The notes beneath the pieces were generated by a model. The model did not search any database and had not been told where the DNA came from. It saw only the letters and a program-made list of their open reading frames with translations. From contig JARWKL010000007.1 in assembly GCA_029961685.1 (NCBI GenBank), positions 8,951,406 to 9,015,405 on the forward strand: a stretch of 64,000 nt of DNA, in the 5' to 3' direction. Source of the DNA: Aristolochia californica (taxonomy: Eukaryota; Streptophyta; Magnoliopsida; Piperales; Aristolochiaceae). Positions 47,058 through 56,466 of this stretch are shown here, in pieces. The translations under genes were made by a program, and so were the position numbers. Each line of letters begins with the position of its first letter. The first letter of the stretch is position 1.

Positions 47058-47660
47058 TGTTGGATTTATGATACCTTTTCCATGATTCCAAGCAAGAGAA
47101 AGAAGAAAGAAAAAGAGAAAAGGGAAGAAGAGCTCTCGGGTAGAGAGAAAAAAAATAAAAGAGCAAAGAGAGGTTGCGCCAAACAAAGGGAGAGAGAGAG
47201 AGTAACTCAAGAATGAGATGTGTAACTTGATTAAATGCGAATTACAACACCTCTATTTATAGTGGAGGAGGAGGTTGGGTCCTTATACAATTAGCTTTTA
47301 AATCTTAATTACATTCCAACTCTAACTCTCTAAGATAAGTCTATTTAAACCAAACTACTACAAGCATAATATGAATTGAACTAGAACTCTTGCTTTCTTC
47401 AGGTGACTATAGGGGTGAAGGCCAGCTCGTAGCCTTATCCTTGTGGGTCCCTCTTGATCCTCCAGCTCATCTCGATAAGGTTGACAGCTCGTGAGATATT
47501 TGTGTGTCCCACTTGATCTTCAAGTCTTCTAACTCTATTCTGCTTGTGCTTCTTGACTCCTTAACTTGTGATTGCTTGGGTGAGGACTCTTCTTGGTGTC
47601 CCACGTCCTCATGGTGGGTCGCACCAGCTCGAACACCATGGTGGGTCCCACATTGTAACA
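47058..47660 (-). repeat. Central LTR of F2
   Basis: 603 bp, TGTTGGATTTATGAT to CATTGTAACA. TATA box on minus at 47,254-47,261. A GA-rich block at about 47,093-47,215 is in the same place as in the LTR at 20,360. The polypurine tract is 47,661-47,679. Confidence 0.9.
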
Positions 47661-47667
47661 CTCCCCT

Positions 47668-48078
47668 TCAAGCTGGGGGTGAGAAGACATCATAAATGCC
47701 CAGCTTGCTGCATATGGTAGACATAGTCTTGTGAGTGATTGGTTTGGTGAGAATGTCTGCAACTTGATTTTGTGATGATATATGCTTCAAAGATAAGAAA
47801 CCAGCTTGGAACTTTTCTCGTATAAAATGGCAATCCACTTCATTATGCTTTGTCCTTTCATGGAAGACTGGATTCAATGTAATGTGTATTGCTGCTTGAT
47901 TGTCATAGTATAGATCTATTGGAACTTCTTTGTAGAATACCAACTCAGTGAGAAGAGATCTTATCCTTATGAGTTCACTAACAGTGTGTGCCATGGCTCT
48001 GTATTCTGCTTCTGCACTCGACCGTGCTACTACATTTTGGTTTTTGCTTTTCCATGTAACCACATTTCCTCCAACCAT
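47668..48078 (-). pseudogene. F2 RNase H, nearly intact C-terminal domain
   Basis: Open for 136 codons: VVARSSAEAEYRAMAHTVSEL, DLYYDNQAAIHIT, FHERTKHNEVDCHFIREK, NQVADILTKPI, ending SKLGIYDVFSPPA inside the polypurine tract, as expected. The Glu and Asp positions of the active site are retained. The preceding DADW block is in another frame (48,091-48,273, reading DVDWVGS), so the domain is incomplete as a protein. Confidence 0.87.
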
Positions 48079-48090
48079 CGTACAAAATCC

Positions 48091-49261
48091 CTAATTAGAT
48101 TTTCTGTCATCTGGGGATCCAACCCAGTCTACATCTAAGAATCCTTCGATGTTGAAGTGACCATGATTTTTATATAGAAACCCCCTTCCAAGAGCTCCTT
48201 TCAGATATTGTAGTATTCTTTCAAGTGCTTGCCAATGACTAAGTTGTGGTTTGTGCATGTATTGAGTTACCACACTTACTGCGTATGAAATATTCGGCCT
48301 TGTTACACACAGGTAAATGAGTCATCCCACTAATATTTGATATTTTTCAATATCTACATCTTCTCCAGTGCCTCCACATAATTTTATATTTGCATCCATA
48401 GGAGTGTCTGTTCGTTTGCATCCCATAATTCCCATTTCTTCTAGTAGATCAATAGCATACTTCCTTTGGGATAGGACCATCCCATGTCTGGATTGTAACA
48501 CTTCAATACCCAAGAAATATTTGAGTAATCCAAGATCATTCATCTTGAATTCTGCACATATTTTCTCCATTGTTTTCTAAATGCCCTTGGAATTGCTTCT
48601 AGTTAAAATAATATCATCAACATATACAACTAGAATCACCTTACCTCTTGCTGTATTTTCAATAAATACTGAGTGATTTACAGAGCATCTGTGAAAACTG
48701 ACCCATCTGATGGCTTGACTAATTTCTCAAACCATGCCCGAGGGGAATGCTTTAGACCATATAGAGATTTTTTAAGGTGGCATACAGACTCCCCCTCAAC
48801 CATATACCCAGGTGGTTGTTCCATGTAAATTTCTTCTTTAATATCACCATTTAGAAATGCATTTTTTACATCCAGTTGATATATTGGCCATGATGAATTG
48901 GCTGCAGAGATAATAAGATACGTACCGAGTTCATTTTTGCCACTGGTTAGAAGATTTCTTCATAATCAATTCCATAGCACTGAGTATAACCTTTTGCACC
49001 TAATCGAGCCTTCAGTCATGCAATGGACCCATCCAGATTGTGTTTGATTGTATAAACCCACTTGTAACCAACGAGTTTTTTATATGTGGGAAGAGGAACC
49101 AATGACCATGTATGATTGTCATTAAGTGCCTTCATTTCTTCATCCATTGCTGCCTTCCACCCTGGATGTTGTTGAGCCTCTTGATATGATTGTGGAATAG
49201 ATATGGAGAAAATAGAAGAAAGAAACTGACAACATAAAGGTGAGAAGCGTTGATGAGACAC
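48091..49261 (-). pseudogene. F2 reverse transcriptase, broken
   Basis: Frames 49,016-49,261 (HPGWKAAMDEEMKAL, LVGYKWVYTIKHNLDGSIA), 48,322-48,570 (MNDLGLLKYFLGIEVLQS, DTPMDANIKL) and 48,091-48,273 (MHKPQLSHWQALERILQYLKGALG) cover the RVT_2 domain in order. YVDD is intact at 48,613-48,624. The section 48,571-49,015 is readable only with frame changes. A stop or shift between each piece makes it a pseudogene. Confidence 0.88.
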
Positions 49262-49297
49262 AAAATTGGAAATAGAATGAGAAGTAGAAGGTTGAGT

Positions 49298-50420
49298 TCA
49301 TGGTCGAGGTTCTTTCCGTATAGCAATAGGGCGAGTGTCATATTGAGGACAAAAAATAACTGGTGATGAAGGACTTACCTCTGGTGGATATGTTAACTCG
49401 GTAGATGTGGTGTCGACCACTTGGTCTGGTGGTTGAATGATCTCTGTATCACGAGGCACAACCGGTCTAGGGGAACTTAATACTGAGGATAGACCAGGAG
49501 GAGCGTTATCAGAATAATATGAGGAGTCTTCAAAAACTATTACATCCCTGGACACAAATGAACATTGAAGAGTAGGACTATAACAAACATAACCCTTTTG
49601 TGTACGCGAGTATCCCAAAAAATATACTTGATAGATTTAGGATCAAGTTTGTTGTGTCTAGGTAATGAGTTATGAACAAAACATTGACATCCAAAGACTT
49701 TCAACAGTAATGAAAACAGATCATCATTCGGTAATAATCTAGAGTAGGGAGATTTATTACCAAGAAAAGTAGATGGTAGAAGATTAATAAGAAAGCAAAC
49801 CGTAAGGACGGCATGAGGCCAATAAAAGTATGGAACTTTCATGGCATATTACAAACCTCGAGCTACTTCAAGAATATGACAGTTTTTTCGTTCTGCTACA
49901 CCACTTTGTTGAGGAGTGTAGGCACATGATGTTTGATGGATAATGCCATTTTCTTGACAAAAATAGTCAAGGTCTTTTGAAATGTATTCTTTGGCATTAT
50001 CAGACCAGAGAATTTTTATTTTCTAACCAAATTGCGTGAGTACCATAGCATGAAATGACTTAAAAATGTATGGTATCTCAGAACACTCCTTAAAGACAAA
50101 TAACCAAGTTGTGCGGGTGAAATCATCAATAAAAGTAATAAAATATTTTGCTTGAGAAATATTAGAGACACTAAACGGCCCCCAAACTTCAGTATGAATT
50201 AACAAAAATAGAGTGTCACTTTTGACTTCTGGACAAGGAGAGTATGTATTCCTTTGATGTTTAGTCAACTGACAGACCTCACAACAAATTTCTGACCTGA
50301 CTTTAAGAGATGGAAACATATATTGAAGAGACTATGCAGAAGGATGTCCCAAACAATTGTGCCATAAACGTGTCTCATTTTCCAGTAGTAGAAACCATAT
50401 TGATTTTTGGCACGTCCAAT
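49298..50420 (-). pseudogene. F2 integrase, broken
   Basis: On minus: HNCLGHPS pre-integrase motif (about 50,360), CEVCQLTKHQR, then HTEVWGP where HSD is expected, YFITFIDDFTRTTW (50,023-50,319), SDNAKEY, SGVAERKN with the expected Glu (about 49,890), the FLINLLPS..FGCQCFVHN segment (49,540-49,842), and a GYSRTQKGYVCY C-terminal block (49,298-49,618). One catalytic Asp is changed and several stops are present. Confidence 0.86.
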
Positions 50421-50839
50421 TAGTAAAGCCCTCCTTGTTCATGGCCTCCACCAATCACCTGCTTCGTTACAAGATTCTGAAAGACAAATGAAGTGGGTGA
50501 GAAAGTAACCGAGCAATTAAAATATTTTGTAAGCTGACTAACAGATAATAGGTTCAGAGGAAAACTAGGAACAAAAAGAATATCAGTGAGGGGAAGTGAT
50601 GGGGTGACAGAAGTGGAAACTTTCCCTTGGACTTTGGTTTGAGAACCGTTAGCTATGGTGACAAACTTGTGTGAAAGACTTGGAGATAGAGAATGTAATA
50701 AATTTTTGTTACCTGTAAGATGCTCAGAGGCTCCTAAATCTATTATCCAGGATGAAGATGAGGCACATATCATACCTGAAGCGGTAGTGGTAGCAGTAGT
50801 TGCAGAGGAACTAGGAGAAGAACCTAGCATTGTCTTCAT
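50420..50839 (-). pseudogene. F2 protease, altered active site
   Basis: 139 codons. WIIDLGASEHLTG replaces the usual D(S/T)GAS: the Asp is kept but the next residue is Leu. The fold continues through FVTIANGSQTKVQG, LTDILFVPSFPLNLLSVSQL and VFQNLVTKQVIG. It cleaves the gag-pol polyprotein in active elements. Confidence 0.87.
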
Positions 50840-50944
50840 TTTCTAAAATAGCTCATACTCTTTGTCAGTAATATTTTTCTGTGCAACTGTTGTTGTGAGA
50901 TGTTCTTCTTTTGAATCACTCATAAAGTCTTGATTAGCCCTTGT

Positions 50945-51275
50945 CAATTTTGAATTTTCATTTTTTTATAGCATATTTCTTTATAATGTCCATCTTTTCC
51001 ACAGTAAGTGCATGCCCTGTAACGACATTGATCTATAGTGTGGCCTAACAATTTACAATGAGTACATTTGGTATCATCTGTTCTGCCAGCACCAGTCCTT
51101 CCACCTCTTCCTCTGCCCTCTCTATAACCTCTACCTCAGCCTCGGCCGCAATCAGATGATGATCCTCTATGATCAAAATACATAGCGGATGATACATCAG
51201 TAGTTGAGGAAGAAGTGTCTGGAATACGAAGTAGTGTTGGACAGACATCATCAAACTTTGGGACAGCAGAAGCAC
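50945..51275 (-). pseudogene. F2 gag C-terminus with two CCHC zinc knuckles
   Basis: Two intact knuckles, each C-x2-C-x4-H-x4-C, follow one another on minus between 51,066 and about 50,965 (CTHCKLLGHTIDQC and CTYCGKDGHYKEIC), preceded by an Arg/Gly-rich stretch (about 51,085-51,160). The long open frame over 51,045-51,275 is shifted relative to the knuckles, so a frameshift lies between. Two knuckles fit RNA binding; the F1 elements show one. Confidence 0.8.
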
Positions 51276-51432
51276 TCAAAAGTTGACTCTTGGCAATCTC
51301 AAGATGAGGTTTAACATTTGCAAGACAAATAGCAGTAATTAAGGCTTCCTTCTGTTTATCTTGGATACAAATATTAGTTGTTGAGGGATGACCTAACTTC
51401 CACTCTTGAAAAAAGCCTCTAAAGTGTGCACG

Positions 51433-52721
51433 TCATTATAATTTGTCCACAAAACAGTTATCTCCATTCTATTGCTATTCAGCAAATAATATGAAACATG
51501 TCCTTCATCCATGCATCCAATAGAAATTGGAAGAGGCTCCCTGCTGCTATTCTCAACAGGAGAAAAATAAAACAACATCCAAAAAAAAAAAAATTGCGAC
51601 CAAGAAGCATACCTAGGATCCAGAAAATGAAACCCCCCATCTTCAATTTGACAACTCACCTCCGCACAGGAACTGTGCGCATCCACAGAAAAAAAAAGTC
51701 ACTAGAAATTTTTTTTTAGACGTCCCAAAAAAATTAGTTTTATGGATCCCGACATCCTCCGAATTTTTTTTATCTCGAATTGCATATACCCAAGCTGAAA
51801 TTCCCTCATTTGGGCACTATTTCTCTGCTTCCCGAAATAGAGAACCTTCCTCTCCAATTTTCGAGCAGCGTTGCTGCTGCTCAGCCCCTTGTGGCCACCT
51901 CAACGCCATGAAGGACTCATTTTGACCTAAAATTCGAGGGTGTTTCTGAAGCTTACCCCAATTTTTGGTGAAGATGGTTCCCCATTGGGCTGTTGAGAAC
52001 TGGATTGCGAGTGAGAGGTGGTGGCCGGAAGTCAAATCTCACCGGGCTTTTTTTCGATAGCGCCGTCGGAGCCTCCTCCGTGTCCGGTGGCGGAGGGCAG
52101 CCTTTTGGGGATTCGCCTCTTGGGGATTTTTTGAGACAGGGGGCTCTCGAAAACACCTCCTTGTCGAATGAATCGCTGGCAATATTACCTTCTCCTGTGC
52201 TGGGAGACATTCTACTGGCCGTGAGGAGGGTTTTTTTGAGGTCAAACCCAAATCAACTCTTACCGATGGGGTTTTGGTAGCATACCCCTCTGATTTCCCC
52301 AAATATTCATCGTCGCTATTCAGCTTTGGATTTCCTTGCGCAGAAATCTTGAATTTTTCTAAAGCATGGCCTTTCTGCCCATCCGGATTAGAGGTTGCAC
52401 CCAAATCTTCAGCAGGGACTTTGGCTGGTTAACATGACAAAATTTTTTATTTTCCCGGCCTGTGGTTTGTTTTCCCGTCCGAGACAACTTTTACTGCTTT
52501 CCCTTTTGTGCATACGTCCTGCTTGGAGATGTTAGGTCGTATGACCTTTTCTGCGGCAGTGCGTGGCTCCCTTGCCCAACGTTCCATGAAAGATTCATAC
52601 AATGCTCGTATTTCTCCCATTTCTTTGCATGCTTTTTCCTTTGAATTGTGTACCTCATGCAGAATAATTATTCCTTTTTGGGATAGAGAATAACCCATTG
52701 TGTTCCCACACTGATACCAGT
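51433..52721 (-). mobile_element. Interior fragment of a different LTR element (unclassified)
   Basis: GC-richer than the surroundings. It starts where F2 gag breaks off and runs to an LTR with a primer-binding site at 52,700-52,719. The frame 52,447-52,785 (minus) holds a charged, helical gag-like segment (EKACKEMGEIRALYESFMERW), although its first part reads through the LTR and PBS. Frames 52,039-52,404 and 51,953-52,210 are Pro/Arg/Lys-rich. No polymerase motif is present, so gypsy versus copia cannot be decided. It is probably the gag end of a truncated element. Confidence 0.5.
52700..52719 (-). other. Primer-binding site of the unclassified LTR element
   Basis: On minus TGGTATCAGTGTGGG, one or two bases from the LTR end. 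It differs from the TGGTATCAGAGC of F1, F2 and H. Confidence 0.7.
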
Positions 52722-53068
52722 TGTTACGGTCCCGGATCTGCCACGGGTTATTGTAGGGAACCCATGTGGAATCGTAAGAAGGCATGGAAAGGAAACGAAG
52801 ATCAAGCCAAAGGGAAGCTTGAAAACCCTAGAGCTCGTTGAGGAGAGCCCTAAGCCTGTTTACCCTAAAATTAACCTAACATTAATGCTTGTCTTTCCCA
52901 TTACTCTTACCCCTTAAATAGGGTTCACCCTTATAGCATTTAAGATAAAATATTACAAAAATACCCCTATAAATGAAATATTCCAAAAACACCCTTGTAA
53001 CCTAAAACTGAAATAAAATAATGTAAATTAAAAAATAAATAAATATTAATGTTATTATATGCATAACA
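52722..53068 (-). repeat. LTR of the unclassified element
   Basis: 347 bp, TGTTACGGTCCC to GCATAACA, with short inverted ends TGTTA/TAACA. Placed as 5' LTR because the PBS is on its left in a minus-strand element. Only 4 bp separate it from the TRIM at 53,073. Confidence 0.7.
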
Positions 53069-53072
53069 TTAT

Positions 53073-53373
53073 TGTTATGGTCTTGGGTTAAGTACCTATG
53101 CCTTCCGCTCCTAACAGGCTGGTCTTTTGGGTAGTATTGGCTAGGTGCTTAACATTTGGTATCAGAACAGGCGCTACATACCGAGTTTGACTCCCCACGT
53201 GCGCGGACGACCGCAATCCCCTGGCGTTCCTCAAAGGCTCTCATCGTTGTCTTAATGCCGTTGTGGTCATCGGCTCGGGAGGGTGGGGTGTACCGTTATG
53301 GTCCTGGGTTAAGTACCTATGCCTTCCATTCCTAACAGGCCGATCTTTTGGCTAGTATTAGCTAGGTGCTTAA
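53073..53373 (+). mobile_element. TRIM (miniature LTR element), copy 1
   Basis: About 300 bp: an 82-bp LTR (53,073-53,154, TGTTATGGTC to TGCTTAACA), a primer-binding site TGGTATCAGAACAGGCGC, a short non-coding interior, a purine-rich tract GGGAGGGTGGGG, and a second LTR (53,294-53,373) whose end is lost. The right edge joins F1 integrase, the left edge almost touches another LTR, and no target duplication is visible, so a rearrangement followed insertion. The layout resembles plant SMART/TRIM elements. Confidence 0.85.
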
Positions 53374-53720
53374 TAGTCATTCTAGTGCATTCATCAATAA
53401 ATGTCACAAAGTAATGAGCTCTAGAAATAGAGGGAACCTTGGCTGGACCCCAAATATCGGAATGAATAACTTCAAATGGTTTTAAATTTTTATTCAAACT
53501 CGGTAAATAAGTAAAATAGTGGCTCTTAGCTAGTTCATAGGTGTCACAATGAAAATTCAAATCTTTCAAACCTGAAAAAAAAGGTGATTTTGGCTGGATA
53601 ACCAAAGGAAAGATGGTCTAATCTTTGGTGCCATAACCTTATAGTTGTTCGAGTATTATCTTCACTGCTAGCTTGATTTACCCGACTGATTTTCGATCCT
53701 CCATTCTCTCTCAACTAAAA
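53374..53720 (-). pseudogene. F1 integrase N-terminus (H copy C), truncated
   Basis: YDTCELAKSHYFTYLPSL, then HSDIWGP with the catalytic Asp intact, unlike copy B, then YFVTFIDECTRMT. The sequence ends at the TRIM. The GAG-pre-integrase part up to 53,720 is interrupted by stops. Confidence 0.83.
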
Positions 53721-53723
53721 ATA

Positions 53724-54110
53724 CTAGAGTTTGCCCCATCTAACACCATAACCAAGAATCTTCCGAGTTAGAATTACTTGAAAGACACAAAATAAGGGCC
53801 AGAAGGTTACAGTACAAGCAAGAGTGGAAGTAATTTGGCTAATAGACAAAAGATTATATTCAAGAGATGGAACTACAAGAACAATATCTAATGTAAGATT
53901 GTTAGACAATATAATAGATCCTTCTGTAATAATAGGAGAGGTATAACCATTGGCAATGGAAATAACAGATTGGGAAGAAGGTAAGATAGATTTTAATTGA
54001 CTGGGATCCCTTGTCATGTGATTAGATGCACCTGTATCAATGATTCAAGTTCTATTCTTAGAATTTACAGAGAATACTGATGCTTTATCAAGAATACTTG
54101 GATGGGCAAC
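53724..54110 (-). pseudogene. F1 protease (H copy C), interrupted
   Basis: DTGAS is intact at about 54,030-54,044, but the Trp codon three residues earlier is TGA, a stop. The downstream frame 53,724-54,017 (SVISIANGYTSPI, NNLTLDIVLVVPSLEYNLLSISQ) is open. Copy B has the opposite damage: Trp kept, Asp lost. Confidence 0.85.
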
Positions 54111-54229
54111 ATTTGCCGTAGGTGGTTTTTGATTGTCTTCCATGGATGTCGCCATAGCTTTCCCAACAATCTTTTTTTGGGGTTTTTTGAGATATCCCAC
54201 CACTCTGGATAGCCAATAATCTCATAACA

Positions 54230-55066
54230 ACGTTGTTGCGAATGTCATTTTTCTCCGTAGTGAGTTCATACCCAGTTGTTACCTTTTTTGGAGGATTGAT
54301 TGTTCTGACTACTTAATGATCCTAGTCGATATTGGTTGACCAACATAGCCGAGTTCTCTGAGATTGGAAGATAGCTCCCCATTGCTTGTCTCTGTTGATA
54401 TTCTCGTCTAACATATGCATTTGTGCTCTGCAAATCAAGTTTGGGTTCTCTTCGCAAGATTTCTCCACGAACCTGATCAAGCTCATAGTCAAGTCCACTG
54501 AGAAAAATATGAACTCAAAGCCTAGCCATTGCAGAGTGCAACTGGATTAGCCCTTCGACTGTTCCTTCCAGAGATATAGTTCTATGATCAATCTCTGGGA
54601 AGATAGCAACCGGTTCATTATAGTATGTTGATAATGGTCTACCATTTTGTTTGGCAGAAAAAGATCTCTAGTTCAACTCAAATAGGTAGGTTTCGTCTGA
54701 TCTATCATAAAATGTTTTTGATACGGCTTCCGATAACTCCTTGGTGGTGGAGAGGCGAATAAATCACTGCATGATCGACAAAGTCATTGAGTCAATAAGC
54801 CAACTTTTCACTCTTTGATTTTTTGTAATCCATGCGCTCATATTGGGATTTCCAGATTCTGGTTTTTTCATTTCTCCGGTGAGATATCCAGATTTGTTAC
54901 GAGCACCAATATGCATCTCCATGATCTGAGTCCATAATGGGTAATTGGTCTCATCGAGGATGATTTCAGTTGGAAAGGCAGAATTGTCTTGGTGTACGAT
55001 AATCTGCGGTGGTGGTACTAGGAACAATTCGGTTGATGCGCCTGTTGTGGTAGCCATATCTATCAC
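54230..55066 (-). pseudogene. F1 gag and zinc knuckle (H copy C), broken
   Basis: N-terminus in 54,764-55,066 (IIVHQDNSAFP, ETNYPLWTQIMEM, KSWLIDSMTLSIM), later part in 54,266-54,457. The zinc-knuckle region (about 54,235-54,290) has two in-frame stops, one replacing its first Cys. Confidence 0.83.
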
Positions 55067-55614
55067 AAATTAACCCCGTATTTTTTCTGGACCTGTCTAC
55101 TTTCAGGTTTGGTCCGGTACGAGTTCGAGTCCGTGTATGTGTTCGTACGAGAGAAATAAAAAATGGAAGGACCTAAGTTAATGGAAAAAAATTTCTTTTT
55201 TTCTAGTACCATTGCCTTTTTCTTCAGTGACGGCCTGAAGTTTTTCGTGACAATAGAGGAGACAGTTGTGCACCTCCTTCCTCGCTAACTAACGGTGTGA
55301 TCACCGACGATGGAAGTTCCACCGGAGTGGGTGGTGGACGAAGAGGAAGATACTATGATGATAGAGCATCTTCGGTGATGAAATTGTCGGTGGCGACGTT
55401 CGTGTAGAAGATGTGATCGTCAGCGTCGTTGCCATCATCGACATCATCGGCGTCATCAACGTCATCTGTAATATTCAGAAACCGATTTTAAACCAGCTCT
55501 TCATGCGCTTCGGCTACGGGGAAGAGCTTCTACTCTGTTCTTCGGCTATAGGAAGCTCTTCGTGAGCTTCGACTACAGAGAAACTTCTTCATTCATGGTG
55601 ACGGTAGAAGATTT
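55067..55614 (-). other. F1 5' leader (H copy C)
   Basis: Homologous to 40,905-41,471, including the GTCATC-type repeat at about 55,410-55,475. No gene is seen. Confidence 0.7.
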
Positions 55615-55631
55615 CTCCCGCTCTGATACCA

Positions 55632-55829
55632 TGTAAAACAGACCTTCAAAGAATTTTCTAATGATGTATTCTTCTCCATTTTGGAGGCTATTTATAATAC
55701 ATTACATGATGATTTCAGGATCAATTTAGATCCTAAAATCAAGGAATAAATTCTCAAGATAGAGGAAACAATCCATTTCCTACAATCATGCTAATCAATT
55801 AACATACAGTACATTACATGTTTGCAAAT
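55632..55829 (-). repeat. 5' LTR of F1 (H copy C)
   Basis: TGTAAAACAGACC to TTTGCAAAT, 198 bp, TATAAATA on minus near 55,688. The last bases are altered from GCAAACA. Confidence 0.85.
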
Positions 55830-56034
55830 TCAAAGTAGACTCAAATATATTTCCATCAATATATAATTTGTGTCATGTAAATCTTAATATAGAGGTGAAA
55901 ACACAAAGAAACCTTCGAGTGTATGGACTGGAAAGAAAATTACGAACCTAGACCTAGGTATAGGGTTTAGAGAAAAGGAGCGCATATGCTCTGTGGGTTG
56001 ATCAAGTCAACTCACAGAACCTGCTCTAATACCA
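55830..56034. other. H copy C interior, right part
   Basis: H leader with a telo-box-like AAACCCTA near 55,965 and a primer-binding site with one substitution at 56,017-56,034. Confidence 0.75.
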
Positions 56035-56466
56035 TGTTGAATTTATGGCAAGGAGAAAAACTTCATTGACTTACTATAATCAAAGTACATGAACTTCTAT
56101 TTATAATAGAAGAAGATAATAGAGTCCAATTACAATAAAACGACTTGGGTCCCAATTACAACCAAACTCTAACTCATAAAGATAAGTCCTTGCATTATTA
56201 AATAACTCAATATTGATAAAAGACAACATAACTCAAACTAGAACTCTTCTAGGATGTGACCATAAGATAAAGATGCCTTTGTGAGTCCTTCTTAATCTTT
56301 AAACTTATGAGATAACGATTCCAGCTTGTCGTAATCATAGTGGGTCCTACTTCTTATGGGCTTGGGCCCATCTTGTGGGCCTTTCTTGGTCGTGTGGCCC
56401 ATCTTATAATACTCTTAGATACGTGGGCCTTTCTCGGTTGTGTGGACTGGAGCCCATCTACCAACA
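56035..56466 (-). repeat. 5' LTR of H copy C
   Basis: 432 bp, TGTTGAATTTATGGC to CTACCAACA, followed by AAGAA (56,467-56,471). Confidence 0.9.

Larger units (their letters stand above)
46103..51432 (-). mobile_element. Copia F2 pieces around one shared LTR
   Basis: Left to right: a short LTR-start-like piece (46,103 to about 46,117), gag, leader, PBS, an LTR (47,058-47,660), polypurine tract, RNase H, reverse transcriptase, integrase, protease, double zinc knuckle and the edge of gag. On minus, one LTR therefore serves as 5' LTR of the left piece and 3' LTR of the right piece, a tandem dimer arrangement. The left piece has lost all pol; the right piece is cut at about 51,432. Confidence 0.82.
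53374..55829 (-). mobile_element. Copia F1, 5' half, in H copy C
   Basis: 5' LTR 55,632-55,829, PBS 55,615-55,631, leader, gag, protease and the start of integrase, cut at 53,374 by the TRIM junction. The LTR/H boundary (GCAAATTCAAAGTAGACTC) is the same insertion point as in copy B, with local changes. Confidence 0.88.
45910..56466 (-). mobile_element. H copy C, remodelled by other elements
   Basis: Its left LTR piece (45,910-46,102) and complete right LTR (56,035-56,466) are each flanked by AAGAA (45,905-45,909 and 56,467-56,471) at the standard satellite position, so they are the two ends of one locus. Between them lie F2 copia pieces, an unrelated LTR-element fragment, a TRIM and the 5' half of F1. 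The H interior left of F1 and the 3' half of F1 are gone. Confidence 0.85.

Noticed and set aside
51993..52280. 95-codon plus-strand frame in the GC-rich island
   Set aside because: Antisense to the retroelement interior, overlapping several minus frames, with no recognisable domain.
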